Shown here piece after piece: positions 19,247-27,288 of a stretch of 64,000 nt of DNA (position 1 is the stretch's first letter; every line of letters begins with the position of its first letter). A model generated the notes under the pieces. It searched no databases and was not told the origin of the DNA. It worked only from the letters and a program-made list of their open reading frames with translations. Source of the stretch: Herbidospora solisilvae (GTDB lineage: Bacteria > Actinomycetota > Actinomycetes > Streptosporangiales > Streptosporangiaceae); NCBI RefSeq assembly GCF_009901565.1, contig NZ_WXEW01000001.1, forward strand, positions 248,001-312,000, in the 5' to 3' direction. Made by a program: the position numbers and the translations under genes.

Positions 19247-19656
19247 TCCTTGGTGAGGGCGTCGACGATGGTGAGCAGCGCGGCGGTGTCGGCGACCCCG
19301 CCGATCACGACGATCTTCAGCGAGGCCCGGACCTCGTCGTAGATGGCCTCGACCCGGAGCTTTCCCTCGGCGCTGCCGCTGTTGGCCAAGGCGATCACCG
19401 CGTTCGAGATCCGATCGGTCTGCTCCCGGCTGATCGCGTCGACCTGGACCACACTGGAGACCTCGACCGCCCGATGCCGCCGCACCGTCTCGGGGACCAC
19501 CGGCTGGCCGGTGAAGGCTTCGAGGTCCTCGCGGGTGATCCGGTACTGCTTGCCGATGCGGACGGCCTTCAGCTTGCCGTCCCGGACGTAGTTGCGCACG
19601 GTTTTGACGTGAAGCCCGAGTAGGTTCGCTACCTGTTCGACCGAATATGGCTGCAT
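19243..19656 (-). CDS. Excisionase/MerR-type HTH regulator with C-terminal ferredoxin-like domain
   Basis: 137 aa. Helix-turn-helix of the helix_turn_helix_17/excisionase type (YSVEQVANLLGLHVKTVRNYVRDGKL, with RIGKQYRITREDLEAF) and a C-terminal domain of unknown role (about 60-137). ATG 19654-19656 lies 7 bp downstream of a perfect TATAAT, so the mRNA is probably leaderless; alternative starts at 19665 (ATG) and 19677 (TTG) would lie inside or upstream of the promoter. A palindrome spans the -10 box and reaches the start codon, implying autorepression. Coupled to the DUF4180 gene. Not next to a phage or transposon, so excisionase refers to fold only. Confidence 0.8.
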   Translation of the reverse strand: MQPYSVEQVANLLGLHVKTVRNYVRDGKLKAVRIGKQYRITREDLEAFTGQPVVPETVRRHRAVEVSSVVQVDAISREQTDRISNAVIALANSGSAEGKLRVEAIYDEVRASLKIVVIGGVADTAALLTIVDALTKE

Positions 19657-19676
19657 GTTCCCCATTATAGGGAACA
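19656..19676 (-). promoter_or_regulatory. Autoregulated leaderless promoter of the HTH-DUF4180 pair
   Basis: Arms TGTTCCC (19656-19662) and GGGAACA (19670-19676) are exact reverse complements with a 7-bp spacer that holds a perfect -10 box TATAAT (minus strand, 19669-19664). The -10 is 7 bp from the ATG, the standard distance to a transcription start, so the message would begin at the start codon. A repressor dimer here would cover -10 and start together. Confidence 0.75.
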
Positions 19677-19686
19677 ATAGGGAATA

Positions 19687-19908
19687 TCAGCGCCGGAGCG
19701 AGAACGCGACCAGCACGACGCCGACGAACGCGAGCGACAGGTTGGCGAAGACCTCGCGGCCCTCGAAGAGGTCCATCCGCTCGAAGATCCAGCGGTTGGG
19801 AGCGTTGAACAGTATGCCCATGATCGGCTGCGTGGCCAGGTGGTCGACGGTGCCGCTGACACCCATCATGAACAGGAGCAGACCCAGAAGCCGGGGACCT
19901 TTTCGCAT
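19687..19908 (-). CDS. Small membrane protein, unknown
   Basis: 73 aa with two predicted membrane helices (LLGLLLFMMGVSGTVD and VFANLSLAFVGVVLVAF) flanked by basic residues. ATG 19906-19908 (MRKGPRLLG) gives a positive-inside N-terminus. The frame stays open upstream into the gap but the added residues look non-coding. Not recognised; lies between the HTH pair and the first response regulator. Confidence 0.55.
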   Translation of the reverse strand: MRKGPRLLGLLLFMMGVSGTVDHLATQPIMGILFNAPNRWIFERMDLFEGREVFANLSLAFVGVVLVAFSLRR

Positions 19909-19978
19909 GCCGCCGAGATTAGGGGCGGCGACGGTCGGGAGGACTCGGCCGAAGGTCTTCCCCGGTCCGACTTTGGGG

Positions 19979-20062
19979 TGGTGCGTGGCCGGCGACGACA
20001 CTGGCCGCAACTGGGACGCCTTCGCCGACTCCCTCGGCGACGCCGTCCGCGCCGGCGTCGTC
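19979..20062 (+). pseudogene. Possible barstar-like gene remnant
   Basis: In the 266-bp stretch without an intact gene (19909-20174), the plus strand encodes WCVAGDDTGRNWDAFADSLG, resembling the central GRNxDAxxDxL motif of barstar-family ribonuclease inhibitors, within a frame that lacks the rest of the fold and a convincing start. The minus strand of the same stretch reads a short hydrophobic segment (about 20100-20175) that could instead be part of a lost membrane protein. Low certainty. Confidence 0.3.
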
Positions 20063-20174
20063 AGGCGAGGCGTGACCTGCTCGGGGACGACCGGGACGAC
20101 GATGGTCACGATCCCGGTCAGCAGGGCCCGACCCGCTCCCAGGCGGCCTATGACGACGACGCCGTACCACCTGG

Positions 20175-20828
20175 TCAGCGGCCTCTGAGGTAGGCCAGCA
20201 CGGCCAGCACCCGGCGGTGGTCGTCTTCGGCCGGAGGCAGGTCGAGCTTGGCCAGGATGCTGGCGATGTGCTTGGCGACCGCCGCCTCGGTGACCACCAA
20301 CGCGCGCGCGATGGCCGCATTAGAGCGGCCTTCGGCGACCAGACCCAGGACCTCGTGTTCACGCGGGGTCAGCCGGGCCAGGGGTTCGCGGCGGCGGCCG
20401 AGCAGTTGCCGTACCACCTCCGGGTCGACGACCGTGTGCCCCTCCGCGACGCGTTCGACCGCCTCGACGAACTCGCGCACCTCGCCGATGCGGTCTTTCA
20501 GCAGATATCCGATGCCGGCGCCGCCGCCGGAGTCGAGGAGTTCGGCGGCGTAGGTCTGCTGGACGTACTGACTGAGCACCAGCACCGCGAGCCCCGGACG
20601 GGTGGCGCGCAGGGCGAGGGCGGCCCGCAGTCCCTCGTCGGAGAAGCCGGGCGGCATGCGGGCGTCGGTGACGACGATGTCGGGCTCGTGGGCGGTGACG
20701 GCCTCGACGAGCGCGGCACCGTCGCCCACGGCGGCGACGACCTCGTGGCCGAACCGCTCGAGGAGCCCGGCGAGCCCTTCACGCAGCAGCACGACGTCTT
20801 CGGCCAGAGCTACCCGGAGACGGGGCAC
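20175..20828 (-). CDS. NarL-family response regulator
   Basis: 217 aa. Receiver domain with acidic pair E10/D11, phospho-acceptor D55 (VVTDARMPP) and K at about 108 (YLLKD), then a LuxR-type HTH (LTPREHEVLGLVAEGRSNAAIARAL, then VAKHIASILAKL). GTG start at 20826-20828 begins right at the receiver beta1 strand, shorter at the N-terminus than usual; a degenerate copy of this 5' end lies upstream (see 20810-21102). Partner of the kinase at 21073-22263. Likely controls the FtsX-type ABC genes. Confidence 0.87.
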   Translation of the reverse strand: MPRLRVALAEDVVLLREGLAGLLERFGHEVVAAVGDGAALVEAVTAHEPDIVVTDARMPPGFSDEGLRAALALRATRPGLAVLVLSQYVQQTYAAELLDSGGGAGIGYLLKDRIGEVREFVEAVERVAEGHTVVDPEVVRQLLGRRREPLARLTPREHEVLGLVAEGRSNAAIARALVVTEAAVAKHIASILAKLDLPPAEDDHRRVLAVLAYLRGR

Positions 20829-21102
20829 ACGACCTCCACGAGGACCTTCACCCCGGCTGCCCGGAGTGGGGACACGAGACCTCCACCACGGCCGCCCGAG
20901 AACGGAACGAACCGCTCCCCGGAGAGGGGAGGCCGTCCTCTAGAGATACGCGGCGGAAGCGGGCGACCACATCGCACGCCATCTCCCTCCCGACCGTTCG
21001 GCGACACGAGACGACAACCTCCGCCAGAGCCACCCGAGATTGCCCGAAGATGCTCATCCGAGCCTCCCGGGACTAACCGGGCGCGGGACACGGAATCTCC
21101 AC
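20810..21102 (-). repeat. Degenerate tandem copies of the kinase-end/regulator-start junction
   Basis: Three related 30-bp segments on the minus strand: A 21102-21073 (end of the kinase gene, encoding VEIPCPAPG stop), B 20886-20857 (VEVSCPHSGQ) and C 20839-20810 (VEVVCPVSG stop, overlapping the regulator start). B and C match at about 24 of 30 bases and lie 47 bp apart; A and B match at about 21. Just after A, 21036-21010 encodes RVALAEVVV, a 21-of-27-base match to the regulator start (RVALAEDVV). The 244-bp gap therefore looks like decayed duplications of the kinase/regulator boundary. Confidence 0.65.
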
Positions 21103-22263
21103 ACGTAACAAGGTCGGGCCACCACGCGGACTCGACAGGCTCATCACGCCGTCGGTGACGGCCACCCGGTCGGCCAGGCCGGCCAGGCCCGAGCCCGCCG
21201 CCGGGTCGGCGCCGCCCACTCCGTCGTCGCGGACCTCCAGGACCAGGGCGCCCTCGTGAAGGCGGCCGTAGACGTGCCCGTGCCGGGCTCCGCTGTGCTT
21301 GGCGATGTTCGTCATCGCCTCGGACACGACGTAATAGGCCGCCGCCTCGATCGGGGCGGGCAACCGCCCGGGCAGCGAGACGTCGACGTCGACGGGGACC
21401 GGCGACCGGCCCGCCACGTCTTCGACGGCCGCGCCGAGCCCTCGGTCGGTGAGGACCTGGGGATGGATGCCACGGATCAGTTCGCGCAGTTCCGCGAGCA
21501 CACGTTTGGCCTCCTCGTGGGCCTCGGCGACCTGGGTCTCGGCGGGCGAGCCGGGCGGCAGGTCGAGGCGGGCCAGGCCGAGTTTCATGCTGAGGGACAC
21601 CAGCCGCTGCTGGGCGCCGTCGTGGAGGTCGCGCTCGATGCGGCGGCGTTCGGCCTCGAACGCGTCGACCAGCCGGGCCCGCGAGCGGATGATCTCGGCG
21701 TCGCCGGGCGCGAGCACCGCCCGCGCGATCATGGCCCTCGTGCCCGCCCACGCGGCCAGCATGTAGGCCGACAGCGGCACCAGCAGCAGCCCGCCCGCGG
21801 CCAGCGGCAGGCCGTCGACCCAGTGCATGCTCGGCTGGAGCGGCGCCGACATCAACAGCACCGGCAACCAGAACGCCGACGAGACCAGCCCGAGGTCCAT
21901 CCAGCACAACACCGACAGCGCGACGACCGTGAACCCGAGATCACGCCAGGTCGCCTGCTCCCGCACGCGTGTGGTGAGCCAGGCCCGCAGACCCGGGTTC
22001 GGCGGCTTCACATGCGGGTTGCCCGCGGGGGTGCGGTCGACCAGCCGCATCCGCGCACGCTCGAACGCCCCGACCGGCAGCGCCGCCACGATCAGGGTCA
22101 GCAGGGCGGCGGCGAACGCCGTTCCGGTGCCGAAGACGTAGGCCGTGTAGATGAGCAGGCACATGGCCACCGCGTAGACCGCGCTGCACAGCAGATAGGC
22201 GAGCGCGCGCCACGGCCACGACGAACCCAGGAACGCCAGTGGCCGGCGCGTCATCGCGGCCAT
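21073..22263 (-). CDS. Sensor histidine kinase (HisKA_3, NarL-partner type)
   Basis: 396 aa. N-terminal membrane domain with four or five helices (about 20-180), dimerisation/phospho-acceptor motif ERDLHDGAQQRLV with H214, and an HATPase with N box (VVSEAMTNIAKHS) and G box (DDGVGGADPAAGSGLAGL). ATG 22261-22263 chosen; ATG 22254 and GTG 22281 are in-frame alternatives. It should phosphorylate the regulator encoded downstream (20175-20828), from which it is separated by duplicated junk. Divergent from the ABC exporter genes. Confidence 0.88.
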   Translation of the reverse strand: MAAMTRRPLAFLGSSWPWRALAYLLCSAVYAVAMCLLIYTAYVFGTGTAFAAALLTLIVAALPVGAFERARMRLVDRTPAGNPHVKPPNPGLRAWLTTRVREQATWRDLGFTVVALSVLCWMDLGLVSSAFWLPVLLMSAPLQPSMHWVDGLPLAAGGLLLVPLSAYMLAAWAGTRAMIARAVLAPGDAEIIRSRARLVDAFEAERRRIERDLHDGAQQRLVSLSMKLGLARLDLPPGSPAETQVAEAHEEAKRVLAELRELIRGIHPQVLTDRGLGAAVEDVAGRSPVPVDVDVSLPGRLPAPIEAAAYYVVSEAMTNIAKHSGARHGHVYGRLHEGALVLEVRDDGVGGADPAAGSGLAGLADRVAVTDGVMSLSSPRGGPTLLRVEIPCPAPG

Positions 22264-22316
22264 CGCGGTTCTGGTCAGCACGCCCCGACCGTAACCGATC
22301 GACCCCGACCGGCACG

Positions 22317-22332
22317 GTAGTGCCAGGACTAC
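22317..22332. promoter_or_regulatory. Inverted repeat in the kinase/ABC divergent gap
   Basis: GTAGT (22317-22321) and ACTAC (22328-22332) with a 6-bp spacer, 54 bp from the kinase start and 60 bp from the ABC start. NarL-type regulators bind short inverted repeats of this form, so it is a candidate site for one of the two neighbouring response regulators. Confidence 0.5.
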
Positions 22333-22392
22333 TCTCACTCCTCGCCGCAGCACCAATGCGCCGGGCTGAGCCGGTCGGCTTCGCTTGACGCC

Positions 22393-23100
22393 ATGAAGGT
22401 TCGATTGGAAGCGGTACGCCGCACCTACGGAACGGTGACGGCGCTCGACGGGGTGACGGCCGGCTTCGCGGCGGGCACCCTCACGGCGATCATGGGCCCG
22501 TCGGGGTCGGGCAAGTCGACGCTGCTGCACTGCGCGGCCGGTCTCGACCGCCCGACCGAGGGCACGGTCGTCATCGACGGCACCGACCTCGGCTCGCTGA
22601 ACGAACACGGCCTGACCGTGTTGCGGCGCGAGCGGATCGGGTTCGTCTTCCAGGCGTTCAACCTGGTGTCGGCGCTGACCGCGGAACAGAACGTCGCGCT
22701 GCCGCTCCGCCTCGCCGGGCGGCCCGCCGCCCCCGAGCTGGTTCGCCGGGCGCTGGCGCAGGTGGGGCTCGCCGATCGGGCCGGTCACCGGCCGAGCGGC
22801 CTGTCGGGTGGCGAGCAGCAGCGGGTGGCGATCGCGCGGGCGCTGATCACCAAGCCCGCCGTGGTGTTCGCCGACGAACCGACCGGCCAGCTCGACACCC
22901 AGACCTCCCGCCAGGTGCTCGGCATGCTGCGCCGCCTGGTCGACGACCACGCCCAGACGATGATCATGGTGACCCACGACCCGGTGACGGCGTCCTACGC
23001 CGACCGGGTGATCTTCCTGGAGGACGGGCGCGTCGTCGACGAGTTCACCGGCGCCCTGACGGCCGAGACCGTCGCCGCCCGGATGGCGGGCACATGCTGA
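22393..23100 (+). CDS. ABC transporter ATP-binding protein (LolD/MacB type)
   Basis: 235 aa. Walker [13 protein letters not shown]-loop FVFQAFNLV, signature [15 protein letters not shown], Walker [14 protein letters not shown]-loop VTHD. The sequence type (EPTGxLD, VFQxFNL) is that of ATPases that work with FtsX-domain permeases. Overlaps the permease gene by 7 bp. Together they probably export or extract peptides, lipids or antibiotics from the membrane. Confidence 0.92.
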   Translation: MKVRLEAVRRTYGTVTALDGVTAGFAAGTLTAIMGPSGSGKSTLLHCAAGLDRPTEGTVVIDGTDLGSLNEHGLTVLRRERIGFVFQAFNLVSALTAEQNVALPLRLAGRPAAPELVRRALAQVGLADRAGHRPSGLSGGEQQRVAIARALITKPAVVFADEPTGQLDTQTSRQVLGMLRRLVDDHAQTMIMVTHDPVTASYADRVIFLEDGRVVDEFTGALTAETVAARMAGTC

Positions 23101-25433
23101 GCTTCGCGACGGTGCGAGAACGGTGGCAGTCGTTCGCCGGTGGTTTCGTCGTGTTGTCACTCGGCATGGCGCTGGTGTCGATGAGCGCCCTGGCGCTGGC
23201 CTCGGCGGGGCCGAGAGTGCCCGACCGGCTGGCGGGGACGCCGGTGTTCGTCTCGGCTCCGAGGCTCGATCGGGCCGACGGCAGCTTCGCCCCCGACCGC
23301 CCGTGGTCGCCCGAGACGGTCGCGTCACTGGTCGAGGAGCTCTCCGCGATCCCCGGGGTCGCGCAGGCCGTTCCCGACCGCGCGTTCTACGCCCAGCCCG
23401 TGATCGGCGGCAGACCCGCACCGTCCGAACGGGGTCACGCCTGGTCCACGGCGACGCTGGCGCCCTACCGGCTGACAGCGGGCACCGCACCCCGAAAAGG
23501 CGAGACGGTCGTCGACCGGTCCCTGGGGTTGACGCCGGGGACCGAGGTGTCCGTGCTGACGGCGCGCGGCCCGGTGACGTTCACGGTGTCCGGCACGGTC
23601 GACGGGCCGGGGGTCTTCCTGAACGACGCCGAAGCGGCCCCCCTCTCGACGGGCGTACGCGCCATCGGCCTGGTCGCCGAACCGGGGGCCGACGTCGCCG
23701 CGATCGCCAAGGCGGCAGGGAGGTTCGCCGACGTGCTCACCGGAGACGGCCGGAGCGTCCTGGAGTCCCGTGACGACGAGCGCACCCGCTGGATCGGCAT
23801 GCAGATCCTCACCGGCATGGCCGTGCTCTCGGCGCTCGTGTCGGTGCTGGTGGTGGGGTCGACGTTCGCCGTCGGGGTGGCGCAGCGGCGCCGCGAGTTC
23901 GGGCTGCTGCGGGCCGTCGGGGCGACGCCGCGTCAGATCCGGGCCATGGTCTACGGCGAGGCCCTCGTGGTCGGCGTCGCCGCGACGGCGGCGGGTGTGG
24001 CGGCCGGTGCGCTGCTCGCGCCGGTGCTGGGCGCCGTGCTGGTCGACGTCGGGTTCGAGCCGGCGGGCTTCGCGGTCGCTCTGTCGCCGCTGCCGCTCGC
24101 GGGGTCGTTCGCCGGTGGGGTGGTCCTCACGCTGGTGGCGGTCTGGTCGGCGTCGAGGCGGGCGGCGCGGGTGGGTCCGCTGGAGGCGCTGCGCGAGGCC
24201 GAGGTCGACGACCGGCCGATGCCGCGGCTGCGGTGGATCACCGGGCTGGCGTCGTGCGCGCTGGGGGTGGCGTCGGCGGTGAGCTCGGACGGCGAAGGCG
24301 CGTTCGTGATGTCCGGTCTGGTCGCTGCGGTGGGCGTGATCGCCGGTCTGGCGCTGCTGTCCCCCGTGGTGGTCCCGCCGGTGGCGCACTACGCGTCGTG
24401 GCCGTTCACCCGGGGCCGGGGGGCGGTCGGCATGCTCGTCAGGGAGAACGCCAGAACCGCGGTCCGCCGGACCGCCGCCACGGCCACGCCGGTGCTGGTC
24501 ACCATCGGGTGCGCGGTGCTGATCACCGGGATGGTGCAGACGACCGCCGCCGGTTTCGCGGCCGTCCGGGCCACGACGATCCGGGCCGACGCGGTCATCG
24601 TGCCCGACGGCACACCGGGCCTGACCGATGTGTCCGGTGGAGAGTCGTCCCTGTTCAGCGCGGTGTTCGAGGCCAACGGCGACCCGCTGAGCACCATCGG
24701 GGCGACGCCGGAGCTGCTGAAGACGGCCGGTGACACCTCCGGCCCGCTCGACGAGCTCCGCCACGACGACCGGGTCCTGATCGCCGAGTGGCTGGCCGAG
24801 GACCGGGGGCTGCGGCCGGGCGCGGTGCTGCCGGTGTCGTTCGAAGACGGCACCTCGGCGAGGCTGACCGTCGCCGGCACCGTCCGGAACGCCGACGCCG
24901 ACGTGCTCGTGTCCCGTGACCTGCTGAGGAGCCATGACCCGGCGGTCCTCGCCGACGAGGCCTACGTCGTCGGCACCGCTCCCGATCCCGGTCCGGGGGC
25001 GCGGGTGGTCGACGTGGCGGCCTACGCGGCCGAGGCCGACGCCGAGGAGGACCGGCTGGTGTGGATCGCGACCCTGCTGCTGGTCGTGGTGTCCACCGCC
25101 TACGCGGGCGTGGCGATCGTGAACACGATGGTGATGTCGGCCGCCGGGCGGGTGCGCGACCTGGAGGTGCTGCGGCTGTCGGGGGCGACGCCACGGCAGG
25201 TGCGCGGCACCGTCGCGGCGGAGTCGGCGCTCGTGGTGCTGCTGGGCGCCGGGCTGGGGACGGTGGTCGCGTTGCCCGCGCTCTTCGGCATCCGCGGCGC
25301 GTTCGCCGAGGCCATGAACACCGACGTCCCTCTGGTGATCCCCTGGCCGCTCATCGGGGGGCTGGTCGCCGTCTGCCTGGTGCTGGCGGCCGGCGCGTCG
25401 GTGCTCGCGGCCACGACGAAAGTCGGGCGTTGA
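23094..25433 (+). CDS. FtsX-domain ABC permease
   Basis: 779 aa. Two FtsX cores (about 240-370 and 650-775) each with three membrane helices, one N-terminal helix (about 15-40), a central pair of helices (about 385-440), and two extracytoplasmic MacB-like segments. Conserved RREFGLLRAVGATPRQIR and VRDLEVLRLSGATPRQVR coupling helices occur before each core. ATG 23094 inside the end of the ATPase gene. Mechanotransmission-type permease rather than a channel; cargo unknown. Followed 53 bp later by a second kinase gene. Confidence 0.9.
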   Translation: MLSFATVRERWQSFAGGFVVLSLGMALVSMSALALASAGPRVPDRLAGTPVFVSAPRLDRADGSFAPDRPWSPETVASLVEELSAIPGVAQAVPDRAFYAQPVIGGRPAPSERGHAWSTATLAPYRLTAGTAPRKGETVVDRSLGLTPGTEVSVLTARGPVTFTVSGTVDGPGVFLNDAEAAPLSTGVRAIGLVAEPGADVAAIAKAAGRFADVLTGDGRSVLESRDDERTRWIGMQILTGMAVLSALVSVLVVGSTFAVGVAQRRREFGLLRAVGATPRQIRAMVYGEALVVGVAATAAGVAAGALLAPVLGAVLVDVGFEPAGFAVALSPLPLAGSFAGGVVLTLVAVWSASRRAARVGPLEALREAEVDDRPMPRLRWITGLASCALGVASAVSSDGEGAFVMSGLVAAVGVIAGLALLSPVVVPPVAHYASWPFTRGRGAVGMLVRENARTAVRRTAATATPVLVTIGCAVLITGMVQTTAAGFAAVRATTIRADAVIVPDGTPGLTDVSGGESSLFSAVFEANGDPLSTIGATPELLKTAGDTSGPLDELRHDDRVLIAEWLAEDRGLRPGAVLPVSFEDGTSARLTVAGTVRNADADVLVSRDLLRSHDPAVLADEAYVVGTAPDPGPGARVVDVAAYAAEADAEEDRLVWIATLLLVVVSTAYAGVAIVNTMVMSAAGRVRDLEVLRLSGATPRQVRGTVAAESALVVLLGAGLGTVVALPALFGIRGAFAEAMNTDVPLVIPWPLIGGLVAVCLVLAAGASVLAATTKVGR

Positions 25434-25486
25434 CCGACCATCGTCGCGTAGCCGGGGGAAAGCCGGCGTGGTTACGCTCGAACGCG

Positions 25487-26623
25487 ATGGACGTCTCCCC
25501 CCGCCGCCCCCGTGACTGGATCGTCGACTCGCTGCTGTTCGGGTTCGCGGTCGGCTTCGGGTTGTTCACCGCGTCCGTGCGGATGCCGATCCTGCATCTG
25601 ATGCCGCATCCCGCCCTGTTCCACCTTGACCAGGTGCTCGGTGTGGCGGGCTGCGCGGCCATCTGGTGGCGGCGGCGGCACCCGACCGGGCTGGCGCTGG
25701 TGCTGGTGGTCGTCTCGGCCTGGTCCGAGCTGATCGCCGGGGCGACGATCGTGGCGCTGTTCAACGTGGCCGTGCACCGGCCGCCCCGCGTCACCGCGGG
25801 CGTGTTCGGGCTCAGCGTGTTGTCGTGTGTCGTCTTCGTCGTCCTGCGGCCCGATCCGGTCGATCCGGGCGGGGCGGTGTTCCTGCTGGGTACGTCCATC
25901 TACGGCATGGCGACCGGCTGGGGCATGGTGATCCATCATCGGCGGCAGCTGGCCGCCTCCCGCCGCGACCGGGAGGCCCAGATGGCGACCGAGGTCCGGC
26001 TGCGGGCCGAACAGGCGCAGTTGCAGGCCCGCGAGGCCATCGCGCGCGAGATGCACGACGTCCTGGGCCACCGGTTGTCGCTGCTCAGCGTGCACGCGGG
26101 CGCGCTGGAGTTCCGTCCGGACGCGCCGCCCGACGACGTCGCCCGCGCCGCCAAGATCATCCGCGAGAGCGCCCACCAGGCGCTCCAGGACCTGCGTGAC
26201 GTGATCGGGGTGCTCCGTGCCCCCGTACGCGAACTGCCGCAGCCGACGCTCGCCGAGGTCGGCCGCCTCACCGAGGAGTCGGCGCGGGCGGGCATGCGGG
26301 TGACGCTCACGGAGCAGGTCGAGGGTGAGGTGCCCGGCCTGACCGGGCGGACCGGCTACCGCATCGTCCAGGAGGGCCTGACCAACGCGCGCAAGCACGC
26401 CCCCGGCGCCGAGGTGGCGGTGTCGGTCAGCGGCGCACCGGAGGCGGGTCTCACGGTCGAGGTCCGCAACACGCCACCACCCGGGGAACCGGCGGTTCAT
26501 CCGGGCGGGCAGGGGCTCACCGGCCTGGCCGAGCGGGTGGCCCTGGCGGGCGGCACGCTTTCCCATGGCGGGCGGCCTGACGGAGGGTGGGTGCTGAGGG
26601 CTTGGCTACCCTGGCCGGCATGA
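25487..26623 (+). CDS. Sensor histidine kinase (HisKA_3)
   Basis: 378 aa. Membrane segments between residues 15 and 150, coiled linker, phospho-acceptor AREMHDVLGHRLSLL with H190, HATPase with YRIVQEGLTNARKH and GGQGLTGLAER. ATG 25487. Its TGA overlaps the ATG of the regulator gene (ATGA). It lies after the FtsX permease, so the exporter has a two-component system on each side. Confidence 0.9.
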   Translation: MDVSPRRPRDWIVDSLLFGFAVGFGLFTASVRMPILHLMPHPALFHLDQVLGVAGCAAIWWRRRHPTGLALVLVVVSAWSELIAGATIVALFNVAVHRPPRVTAGVFGLSVLSCVVFVVLRPDPVDPGGAVFLLGTSIYGMATGWGMVIHHRRQLAASRRDREAQMATEVRLRAEQAQLQAREAIAREMHDVLGHRLSLLSVHAGALEFRPDAPPDDVARAAKIIRESAHQALQDLRDVIGVLRAPVRELPQPTLAEVGRLTEESARAGMRVTLTEQVEGEVPGLTGRTGYRIVQEGLTNARKHAPGAEVAVSVSGAPEAGLTVEVRNTPPPGEPAVHPGGQGLTGLAERVALAGGTLSHGGRPDGGWVLRAWLPWPA

Positions 26624-27288
26624 CCATCGCCGTGCTGATCGTCGACGACGACCCGCTGGTCCGCGCGGGCCTGACGATGATGCTCGGCGGCTCTCCCGAC
26701 ATCCGGATCGCCGGCGAGGCGGGCGACGGCTCCCAGGTCGCCGGTCTCGTCGAGACGCTGGCGCCCGACGTGATCCTCATGGACATCCGCATGCCGAACG
26801 TCGACGGCCTGGCCGCGACCGAACGGGTGCGCGCCCGGAAGGACGCGCCCGAGGTCATCGTGCTGACCACCTTCGACGCCGACGAGCACGTGCTGCGGGC
26901 GCTGCGGGCCGGCGCGGCCGGGTTCCTGCTGAAGGACACCCCGCCGGCCGAGATCGTCGAGGCCGTCAGAGAGGTGGCGCGCGGCAATCCGGTGTTGTCG
27001 CCGGGGGTGACCCGCCGCCTGATGGACCGGGTGGCCGAAAGCGGGCCTGACCGCCGCAGGTCGGCCGCCGTGGCGAAGCTGGAGGGCCTCAACACCCGCG
27101 AGCGGGAGGTCGCCGTCGCGGTCGGCCACGGCCGGTCGAACGCCCAGATCGGGGCTGAGCTCTATCTGAGCGTCCCGACGGTCAAGACCCACGTGTCGAG
27201 CATCCTGGCCAAGCTCGGGTTCAACAACCGGGTGCAGATCGCGCTGCTCGTCCACGACGCGGGCCTGATCAGCGAACCGCCTCGATGA
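26620..27288 (+). CDS. NarL-family response regulator
   Basis: 222 aa. Receiver with DDD (9-11), D55 (ILMDIRMPN), T at about 84 and K at about 105 (FLLKD), and a LuxR HTH (LNTREREVAVAVGHGRSNAQIGAEL, VPTVKTHVSSILAKL). Coupled to the preceding kinase. Its 3' end overlaps a convergent methyltransferase gene by 20 bp. Confidence 0.92.
   Translation: MTIAVLIVDDDPLVRAGLTMMLGGSPDIRIAGEAGDGSQVAGLVETLAPDVILMDIRMPNVDGLAATERVRARKDAPEVIVLTTFDADEHVLRALRAGAAGFLLKDTPPAEIVEAVREVARGNPVLSPGVTRRLMDRVAESGPDRRRSAAVAKLEGLNTREREVAVAVGHGRSNAQIGAELYLSVPTVKTHVSSILAKLGFNNRVQIALLVHDAGLISEPPR

Noticed and set aside
19243-19656. Phage excisionase
   Set aside because: The HTH fold is shared by many regulators; it is paired with DUF4180 and has its own operator, with no integrase next to it.
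25487-27288. VanRS-like or BceRS-like system
   Set aside because: The kinase and regulator are HisKA_3/NarL type, not OmpR type, and no vanHAX or BceAB-type extracellular loop evidence is present.
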